From NCBI RefSeq assembly GCF_026210795.1, contig NC_089460.1, positions 558,001-622,000 of the forward strand: a stretch of 64,000 bases of DNA, in the 5' to 3' direction. The translations under genes and the position numbers were made by a program. A model generated the notes under the pieces. That model saw only the letters and a list, made by a program, of their open reading frames with translations. It was not told the DNA's origin and did not search any database. Origin of the DNA: Rhizophagus irregularis (lineage: Eukaryota; Glomeromycota; Glomeromycetes; Glomerales; Glomeraceae). This document shows, piece by piece, positions 55,419 through 64,000 of this stretch. Numbering within the stretch: the first letter of the stretch is position 1; each line of letters opens with the position of its first letter.

Positions 55419-56305
55419 TTTTTAATAAGAGTTTTGAGATCGGAAGCAAAAAAAAGTTAAAAAATACATAAATAAATAAAGCCAAGACGGTTAACCCTAA
55501 AATTTCATTCCTGTGCCCATTTTGAGCATCGAATTCGGCCAAATCCGTTATGATTTGCGAAAACCTGTTTCATAAGCATACACATAATAATCTACTGTCA
55601 TGAAATTCCTAAAATGTGAACAAATTTTTTGATCGTTCGGACGAAGCGATCGTGTATCCAGAGATTAATTAACATATATTATGATCTTCCATCCGGGAAT
55701 TAAATTTTACCTATACCGTATATTTTTCTACTACTTCCAAATAAGGATTGCTAATTAAAAAAAATTTTTTTTATATACGATAAATTCGGTCATAAAATAA
55801 AGTTCTCATTTTTTTTTTATTCTTTTCTTCAATTCTTTCGTAATATTCATGTAAATTGATCAGTATCTTTCTTGAATTCGATAGATAAAACCACATCTGT
55901 ATAAATCATTCAATTCTATTACTCTTTCATAAGTTTATGCAATGAATATGCGAAACCATGTTTACTTTTACAAAATAAGTGTGATTTACACAATCAATTA
56001 CCACATTATCATATATTTATATCTTTTACGGACAACGTGTAAAATTTACATTGTTACTTATCTAAGAAAGTTTATTTTTTTTTTTGTTTTTATAATAATT
56101 TTTACAAATAAGAGAAACAATATACAGAAAAATTGTTTTTTTCAAACTAAATAATTCAATAGATAAAATTCAAAATATTAATGTGACTAAATACAACTTA
56201 TTATTTAATAAGTTTCTTTTTAAAAATTTCCTATTTATTTATAATGAAAATTAATTTTTTTTTCCTTTTCGTTCCAGATAACTTTGTTTCACATAAGTGA
56301 AGTTT
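55419..56305. other. intergenic between two minus-strand genes
   Basis: This 887-bp spacer carries the promoter of the sphingoid-base kinase (near 55419-55700, relatively GC-rich) and the 3' flank of the Argonaute gene. A poly-T run lies at about 56071. No other gene was recognised. Confidence 0.5.
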
Positions 56306-59300
56306 CTACATAAAGTACATGACCTAAAAAAGGAGAGTTTATTTTCAAAAGTTAGAATATGAGATAATTGAAAATAATACACATTTAAGATATCTTTATT
56401 TATTTATAATTTACCCTTTGTAGTTCCTGCTTTACCACTCCGAATGTTACCGCGGCACCCGTACCTTCTTCGGACGATTCTGTATCACTCCAATGTTCGC
56501 CGCGTGAATGGAATTTTGCTCTAGTGCAAACTAAATGTGCGTAATATACCGGAGGTACCTATTTAAATAGGAGATAATTATTATCATTTACGGCATACAA
56601 TAACAAAAAAATGCAAAAATCTTACCAAAGATACCGCACGCGTACACCGCGCATATAAATAACACAAATTATATGATATCGTTTGTAGCCTAAATTATTA
56701 AATACATTGATTAGTTTATTTTATATTTAGTTATATATAATTAAATTAAATTAAATTAACTTACATATCTGAGCTAAACCCATTCTCGTCAAATAAAACA
56801 TGATAGTGGGTTGGTCGTGACGTTCCTTGTAACCCGGCATGACTTTGTAAATCTGATAAGGATTTAAAGTAATTTAGAAATACTATAAATTTAATATATT
56901 AATATAAGTTCATTACTTACAAAAGTCGAATTCAAACGGATGCGTAATATCTGATTCGACCACTGTACCAGGAGGGCAATTTCCTGTTTTATCAGCGTTA
57001 TGCCTATCTATTGGGAAAAAACGTGTGTGATGCCTCTTCTGCACCACAACAAATGTGATGGTAGGTTTATAATTATTGTCGAGAGCTTGACATGCGGCTG
57101 TAGTAATTAAAATTGGTCAAAATGATAATCATTCAAATTAACGAAAAGCAATGAATAAATCGAGGAATAATATATATTAAGTACCTCTAACCGCGATTAT
57201 TTCATTCTTTAACACATGGCTAAACTGGCCTTCTGAAACTCCGTCCCTGTAAAATAAAATTCTTTCGGGCTTTCGCCCACAAGTCTGATAAAAAGTTTTT
57301 AACAATTCTTTCACCATATTTGCTAAATCAGCGATTATTTCGGTACGACCGGTTTGTACTCTAATTGAAGCTGCATAACGGGATGCTTTAGCATCCATAG
57401 AAGCACAAAGGGCTGCGATAGATGGACGATCTCTGTCGCCTAAGAAGAGATACGAGATTATTAATCTATGTGAAAATAGTTCATGTAAAAAAAAGAAACA
57501 ATAATTTACCAGGTGAAGGGTGAGTAACGTCAGCTCCCATCAATATAGTAGGTCTGTCTGATATAAATTGAATTTGACTTGGACTGAGAAATGAATTCAT
57601 TCCTCCTAATTTAACGTTGATCTTTAGGCAAACATTAGCACAATATTGTTTTTTCGCCTGCATCGTGTGTCGACTTTGAACACATTGTGTTGCGACACCT
57701 ATAACCGTATCGCTAACACGTTTAATTTCGGCATATAATGGTGTTCCCGTGTTTGGGAGAATACAAATGATTAGCTGCGGTTGAGCTTTGGCCGTATTAC
57801 CAGCTTTTAGCCAGGCTTGTTTTAATGATTCCTCAATATTTCCTTGAGGATTAGCGTGTAATACAGGAGGGTTCCTATTTGGAATATTCTGTTTTAAAAT
57901 AAGATTATAATAGTATACTATTAGATATGAACTTGAACGATTTTTTTTAAAAAAAAAAAAAAGTGTATAAAATTTACCATTCCAGTGTCTTGACATGTAT
58001 TAACTAATTCTCTAACGAACGTATTTACAGATAGATCGGGTAAATCATCTTGACTTAAAAAGGCCAAAACTGCCCATGAACCGAGGGTGGCACCGGTTGC
58101 AACTTTTTTATCTCGTAAATTCCATGATCCATCCCTCGGTTGAACATGATGTTCTCTTGATGACGGGTGGTACTGAATCGTTGGTGTGGGAAGAACTCTG
58201 GCATTCACCTGTAAGATTAAATTCGTGTTATTTGAAGATATGATAATAATTTATTCTATAATGCAATAATCATATTTCAACCTACCAACAGCATATCGGC
58301 TGATATCCTCATCCCGAACTGTTGAAGATATTCATTACCTCGATAATTTAATATATCAAGACCAGCTCGGATCTTATTTGCACGCATTGACGGTTGCTGA
58401 CAAGTAAATTTAATCATGTCAGCTGTTTGTCTTTCACCCAGTTTACGAATATGTCGCTGACCCTATTATATAAAATAAATGGATTATTGTAAAAAAAAAA
58501 AAAATTCTTATAATCATATGTGATATTGCTAGATGAATTATATAATTTACCGGAATAATTTCGCAAACTTCCATCGGTAGATAAACATTTCTCCTTACAA
58601 TAACACAAGGAAGGAATGGATATAATAAACGTTTGTTATAAGCCTCTTGAAAATAAGTTTTAACATCCACGTTACTACCGTCACCTCTATCAAACATTGT
58701 TTGTGAAGCGGGGGTTGGAGTTAATTTTTCAATTTTAAATTTTCGTCTATTTCCCGATCTGTGAGTGTCCTTTATTTTAAGACCTTTTATAGTCCTCTCA
58801 AGTCTTAGACGCTCCCTATCTGTAATGCCTCTTTGTAAATCATCAGGAGATCTACGTCCCAACATCTTTGCGACAATTTGAACGAGTGGACCAGGTTCAT
58901 AGAAAGCAGTAGCGCTTAAATCGATATTGATCAACATCCTTCCTCTCGTGGGACGCGCTGATTGGTAATACCCTTGCCACACTTCTGCACCTCCATAGAG
59001 GAGTTGAGCTCCCTGCGGAGTATAAAATGATCTACCTACAGTAGTATGTACTGTAGAAGGCCTGTGACGGATAATAACATCCATCGCCATTATCGCTTAT
59101 TAAATAAATAAGATAATGATCCATTATGAGTTTCTCATTTCTATTAAAAAGAAAGAAAAGAGAAAAAAAAAAACTTACCCATTTGACAGTTACTGGTCAT
59201 ACGTCCTCTCGCGTGTAAAAACTGAGTTAATTCCTCCATATTAATACCTTGCCCAGTTTTTCTTATTTTGATTTTAAATTCTCGTGGAGGACGTTTTCTT

Positions 59301-59826
59301 CCTATGGGAGAGTCATCTTCTTCTAAATGCACCTAATTTTGTTAAATAAAATTTAGAAATTTTTTTTTTCAAGTAAAAAAAAAAGTAAACAAATAAAGAT
59401 AATTTACATCGAAAGTAGCAGCTTGTCCAAAGGGCAAGGATTTGTGAGCAAACATATTTTTCCTTCCTACAAACCATTTATTATTAGTTAGTACTCTCTT
59501 AATACAAGCATATATTTAGACATCATATGATATTGATAAATTGTTGAAGGAAAACAGAGTAACCTTTTTATTATTGAACACGTACCGTCAAATACAGGTT
59601 TCGCATTACCAAGGGCTCCAGTTCGGTTTTGCTCCGAAAAAAGGTCAAATACTTTTCTATTTAGTTGCTGAGGGACCTCAGGTGTTATCGTAACATCGTA
59701 ATGTAAAATCTCCATTTCCGGTAATGAAGTAATTTCAAAGAAATTTGTTCGAACTTTCATTTGTTTTCCAACATGACCAACACCTGGTCTTTTTACAAAT
59801 TCGGTAAGTTGAAAAGGTTCTTCCAT
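56306..59826 (-). CDS. Argonaute, slicer-type (PAZ and PIWI)
   Basis: Thirteen exons: 59826-59586, 59466-59408, 59332-59179, 59095-58551, 58462-58286, 58208-57978, 57888-57510, 57439-57185, 57097-56921, 56852-56765, 56689-56626, 56558-56415, 56323-56306; 843 residues. N, L1 ([19 protein letters not shown]), PAZ (residues ~225-350), MID and PIWI domains follow in order. The catalytic tetrad is intact: Asp589 (GADVTHP), the glutamate finger Glu629 (GRTEIIADL), Asp661 ([11 protein letters not shown]) and His798 (YYAHLVC), so target cleavage is expected. The end ELQRVMYFM is typical. It loads small RNAs for post-transcriptional silencing. Fungi of the suspected group are known for many Argonaute copies, so orthology to any one is not assigned. 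The last exon is only 18 nt; without it the conserved end would be lost. Confidence 0.95.
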
Positions 59827-61431
59827 ATTACAAATTTAACGAAGAGAATAATAATAATAATAATAAGAAGAAAAAGAAAGTGAAAAGAAAATTATTTTTA
59901 ATTCCTTTTTGAGACGGGGTAAAAAAAACTATATATATATATAAGAGAGATCAAAAGTTTTAGGTGGCGTATATATATTTTTTTTTTTTTCGGGTATCTT
60001 AGGCATGATAATCGATTTTTTTTATATAATTCAGTGTGTTTTCTTATAAAATCACGAGTGATTGATTGTCATACATTAAGAGTTGTTTCAACTTTTTCAA
60101 CTTGAAAATTTATATTTTATACATTTATGTAAAATGTATATTTTTTTCAATTTTTACAAGTTTTTTTCCAGCGTAACTCGGAGTAACTGGAATTTTTGCG
60201 TGTGAAAATGTGATTTGTAAATTAAATATTGCTAAAAATCTATTGAGCTTAGATCAATTGCATAAATTGTTAAGCCTCATGAAAAAACTTTTTGCTATTG
60301 TTTTCTAATTTGGTAAAAACCATATTACAAAATTACAAAAAGAGGTAATATTAATTGATGTTAAATATAAAAAAATATTATATATAATTACATTTTAAAC
60401 AATAAAATATATATATAAATTTGGTAAATTAAAAAATAATTTATAGATTTTTTTTTAAAACGAAAAAAAAAAAATGATTATGTTAATTTTTAAAAAAATT
60501 AAATTATAATTATTACGCAATTTAGAAAATAGATATTTTTTTTGATTTTTCATCAGCCGCAGATCATAAGCCTTTTTAAGACGGGAAAAGGTCCATGGCA
60601 CAGTAAACCAGTTCAAATTTGTTAATTCTTTTATCTATTTTAAACAAACAACAAATAAAACAAATATAATTTTCATTCAGATCCCGATAATTTTTAATTT
60701 ATTGAAATATCGTAAAAAAAAGTAAACAAATCAATTTAGGAAACTTGGATGAAAGATCATTTCTTAATTAATCTTTTTACTTTCTTATATGCATATGATT
60801 GACAAATTAAGATTTTAAATTATTGGCATCAAATTTAATTGATTATTATTTGATATCTCTCTTTTTTTTTTTGATTTACAATTTTCAAAAATCAGTATAA
60901 TTTATTCCGGATCAATTTTTTTCGGATTAAGCCTATTAACGGAGAATAAAGATATAACAATTAAAGCATAACATACAAATGAATAAAAGGAAAAAAGCCC
61001 AAATTAAAGCCAATATTAAAGCCAAAATTAAAGCCCAAATAAACAAAAACAGAGCCAAAGATGATTTTGATTAAGCCCAGGCAACAACCCGAAAGGAAGA
61101 ATAAGCCCTGCGTAAAGAAATTCCACCTCCATCACTTATTGTTATAAATATATTGTATCTTGTACCGTATATATTTATAATATATATATAAAGTATATAT
61201 ATTATATACCGGTATACATACATATACATATAGTATACATATGTATATCATGTATATCAAATCCCAACTTGTACAACGTCTACGTAAGCACATCCAATTA
61301 TGGTAATTTATCACGAAATGATTGCATGATCGTTTATCATTTTTCCTATAAAAGTTATATCATAAAAATATTACTAAAAATATTTTGATCTTGAAACTCT
61401 TTTTAAGACATCTCGGAAGTTTTATTAAAAT
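59827..61431. other. 1.6-kb divergent intergenic region
   Basis: The spacer lies between the Argonaute start and the Duo1 start. It contains AT homopolymers, a degenerate (AAAGCCCAAATT)n-like short repeat at 60995-61045, and a TATA-alternating tract with ATATAC/GTATAT palindromes at 61140-61250. No gene was recognised. Confidence 0.5.
60995..61045. repeat. short degenerate tandem repeat (AAAGCC units)
   Basis: AAAGCCCAAATTAAAGCC and AAAGCCAAAATTAAAGCCC follow each other with small changes, with a period near 12-15 bp over about 50 bp. Function unknown. Confidence 0.5.
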
Positions 61432-62222
61432 ATGTCAAGTCCTATTGGAGTATCAACACCAACTATTAATGATCAAGAATTTCCTGATAATTCATTATTA
61501 AATGATAATGATTCTTTAATTTGGTATAAGGATGATATTACTCCTCGCGCTAAAGAAATTAATAATGATTTTGACTCCTTAATATTGAATAATAATAATA
61601 ATAATAATAATAATTATCATCTTGATGATTTTTATTTTACAAAGGATGATAATGTTTCTCCTATATCTTCTAATTGCTCAAATAATTCTTCGGTAGCATT
61701 TGAAAATATGTTACCAGATTATTTGACTAATGGTAATGAAAATGTGGAAAATTCTTTAAAAAAAGAATATAAATCTTTATTAAAGATGAATGAGATGTTT
61801 GGAAAAATTAATAATAATATGAATCAAGCAAGAATTAATTTACAGGTATTTTCTTTAAATTTATGAAATTTTTATTGTCGCGTATTTGAAAAAAAATATT
61901 AATATATAATTTTACGCGTTTTTATTATTATATTATTATTATTATTCGCGTAAAAGCAATTTTATACAACGGTTGAACAAACAGATCAATTACTTGATTT
62001 ATGGATTGGTTTATTATCTCAAAGTGTTCACACTCAAAAAATATTGTGTGATCCTTCGTGGCATGGTGATAGCATAGTTAGTATAGTATATAATTTCTAA
62101 TACTGATTTTTTGTTTATTTATTTATTTATTTACTTATTTATTTCGGGTAAAAAATTTCATACAAAAAAAAAAGGAAAAGATGCGTATACTGGAAGAACA
62201 AGCCAAACAGCCCCCGAAATGA
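61432..62222 (+). CDS. DUO1: DASH (Dam1) complex subunit Duo1
   Basis: Preferred model, three exons: 61432-61845, 61957-62076, 62181-62222; 191 residues. The N-terminal ~90 residues are low complexity with a nine-residue polyasparagine run. The conserved part is LKKEYKSLLKMNEMFGKINNNMNQARINLQ followed by EQTDQLLDLWIGLLSQ, HTQKIL and PSWHG; it matches the Duo1 helical core, in which LLxxWxxILSQxxHxQ is the hallmark. Duo1 is part of the ring complex that couples kinetochores to microtubules. The last junction is uncertain. If the GTTAGT at 62077 is not used, the frame runs to a stop at 62100 (186 residues, ending IVYNF). I prefer splicing because it gives a charged helix (MRILEEQAKQPPK). Confidence 0.75.
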
Positions 62223-62731
62223 AGGATCAAAAGGCTTTGCATCATGGTGTTACTACTTAGCCCATCCATTATTTTCCCGTTCATATTATTTTCTTTAATC
62301 TTATGATAAATAAATTTTAATTTACTGTACATTTAATATCAAATGTTGATTGTTAGAATAAAAAAAAAATGCGTAATGAAGTCACTGTATTACCAATATG
62401 ACAATACATGATATTCTTGTCGATTATTTTATTACGGTACTTATCTCAATTCAATATTATTTATTAATAATCACCCTTTTACGTGTAACATGAAATGACA
62501 AAACTTTCATTACATTACATAATAATAGTGCAAGTAATTTGATTCTTCGTAATTAAATTAAATTGATTTTCACATTTATCATATATATATATACAGTGTA
62601 TATATGAACAATCAACCTATTAATTTTAACACTAATGAATTTATTTAAAAATCTTGTAAAATGAGATGTCACAATTGTCTCTTTACGAAAATATGCCGAG
62701 AAATATTTGACTTAAAATAAAAGAAATTTCT
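62223..62731. other. convergent 3' spacer
   Basis: A 509-bp spacer between the ends of Duo1 and the DnaJ gene. It is A/T-rich with an ATATATAT run near 62582. No gene was recognised. Confidence 0.5.
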
Positions 62732-64000
62732 TTAGGGGAACTTAAAGAAATATTGGTGACTACCACTTTCACCACCTTCAGAAGCTCCGAAGGGGAAACC
62801 TCCACCAAAATGAAATCCTTCTCTAGCAAATTGCATAAATGGATTATTATCAGAATAAAAGAATGGTTGTCCTCCACCATTTGGATCATTTGGATCTTCT
62901 CCATTATCAAATTTAGCTCTTAATTCTATAAAAAAAAAGGAAAAATTTTATTTTTAATATTTTGTCAAAAAAATCAAATATTTTTAATAAAATTTCATTA
63001 TTCAGCTTACCATCGTTATTTAATACTTCATAAGCTTCATTTATAGAAGCCATTTTAGCTTCAGCTTGTTCAACTGTCATGTCATTTCTATGTTTATCGG
63101 GATGCCATTCATGAGCTAATTTTCTAAATGCTTTTTTGATTTCTTTTTTACTAGCACTTCTTGGTACTCCTAATATTTTATAATAGTCCTTTTTCTTTGA
63201 TTGTTTATGTAAACGACTTGCTTTTTGGAATCCTTTTGAAGCTCGACTATCTTGTCCTTGTGTTAAATCATGCGCTTTCTTAAAATCTTCTATTGCACCT
63301 TCATAATTCTCTTCAACAAGATATACTTCACCACGATTTATCAACGCTTCTACATTATTTTCATCCAATTTTAATGTCTCACTACACCATTTAACCGCCT
63401 CTTTCGATTTATCTTTTGTCTATATATATGTATATAAAAAAAGATAAATATAAAATATTTTAAAATACTTAAAAAAAACATATGTAAACACGTATAAAAC
63501 AAAAAAAAATATTAACCTCAGCGTACGCTTTACATGCCCAAGCATATAATTTCATTAGTAATTCGCTCTTTTTATTTCCTTCTGATAATGTTTTTAATTC
63601 TTCGTCGACTTCATTAATGAGGCCTTTAGATTCTTTTGCACCGATCAATTTTTTAACAGATGCTAAGAATCTTTGTCCTTCAATGTCGTTTGAAATTTTA
63701 CTTACTTTATCTTCAAATTGCTTTATTTTCCTTTTAAGGTTTTTACATACTTTATTTTCTGGATCATTTTTTATACATTGTTTAATATATTTTGATGATT
63801 GATTAGGATTATACAGTGTAAAGTAATTAATATTAACTAGACGAACTAATAGATCTAAGTCATTTGGATTCAATTGTGAAGCTGACCTAAAGAAATAAAA
63901 TAAAAAATAAAAAATAAAAAGATAAATAATTTTATAAAATATTATAAAAATTTTGAACATCACTTACGATAAATCCCTGGCCCCTTCTTCCATGTCTCCT
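62732..64000 (-). CDS. TPR and DnaJ co-chaperone, DNAJC3/P58IPK-like (5' part outside the window)
   Basis: Visible exons, in order: 64000-63968 (cut by the window), 63886-63517, 63419-63011, 62925-62732; 335 complete C-terminal codons. Tetratricopeptide repeats are readable ([19 protein letters not shown], then [20 protein letters not shown] and [12 protein letters not shown]). They are followed by a J domain: [33 protein letters not shown] with the HPD triad, and [17 protein letters not shown]. The tail [19 protein letters not shown] then [10 protein letters not shown] is the Gly/Phe-rich end seen in DNAJC3/P58IPK. TPRs before a C-terminal J domain fit that ER-lumen co-chaperone of BiP; DNAJC7 is the main alternative. 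A signal peptide cannot be checked here. The C-terminus (HQYFFKFP) has no HDEL-type signal. Confidence 0.88.

Overview
The window is nuclear DNA of a filamentous, early-diverging fungus. Base composition is very AT-rich (roughly three quarters A+T by eye). Most genes are cut by short introns (about 60-180 bp, mostly GTAAG donors and TAG/AAG acceptors), and spaces between genes are full of decayed repeats. The gene set (kexin, Chs4/Skt5-like Sel1 protein, Bfr1, DASH subunit Duo1, Argonaute, sphingoid-base kinase, phenylalanine hydroxylase, a Crinkler-like protein, LINE relics with RNase H) fits a Glomeromycotina genome such as Rhizophagus. That placement is inference from composition and content; no marker gene is present. 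I rebuilt all gene models by hand from frames and splice sites, and every spliced model closes as a whole number of codons.

Layout. 1-2308: AT-rich, with two decayed copies of a 147-bp repeat. 2309-4508 (-): unknown membrane protein with a C-terminal 11-residue repeat. 4509-7932: empty, with one decayed transposon copy. 7933-10777 (+): Chs4/Skt5-like protein ending in a CaaX box. 11131-12950 (+): Bfr1. 13312-16590 (-): peroxisomal ABCD half transporter in 16 exons, sharing a 130-bp divergent promoter with 16721-17939 (+), a SNIP1/Pml1 RS-FHA splicing protein. 18255-21415 (-): Kex2 proprotein convertase. 21416-37335: a 16-kb gene-poor repeat block. 37336-38901 (-): Crinkler-like nuclease/degenerate kinase. 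39907-41570 (-): Nudix plus eIF2B-like fusion, divergent from 41952-45860 (+), a 1302-residue Met8-like plus Met10 fusion of sulfur assimilation. 46951-48877 (+): STK32/YANK kinase, converging on 49002-51232 (-), phenylalanine 4-hydroxylase. 53573-55418 (-): Lcb4-type kinase. 56306-59826 (-): Argonaute with an intact catalytic tetrad. 61432-62222 (+): Duo1, converging on 62732-64000 (-), a DNAJC3/P58IPK-like co-chaperone cut by the window edge.

The genes do not form a metabolic cluster; they are mostly conserved single-function housekeeping genes. The sulfur gene carries a perfect Cbf1-type site (TCACGTGA) in its promoter, as yeast MET genes do.

The most unusual object is at 25993-28415. It is a tandem array of 11 units, each laid out like a minimal spliceosomal exon: T-tract and AG, then 30-54 nt of open sequence, then usually GTAAGT. 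Donor-side sequence lies in one conserved hairpin, and a TACTAAY branch-point-like motif lies in the loop of a second. A CT-rich promoter-like tract precedes it, and DNA transposons have broken it. It could be a multi-microexon transcript or a self-splicing-out (introner-like) satellite. Around it lie pogo/Tc1-like, hAT-like and unassigned MITEs, a 147-bp tandem repeat and a decayed LINE.
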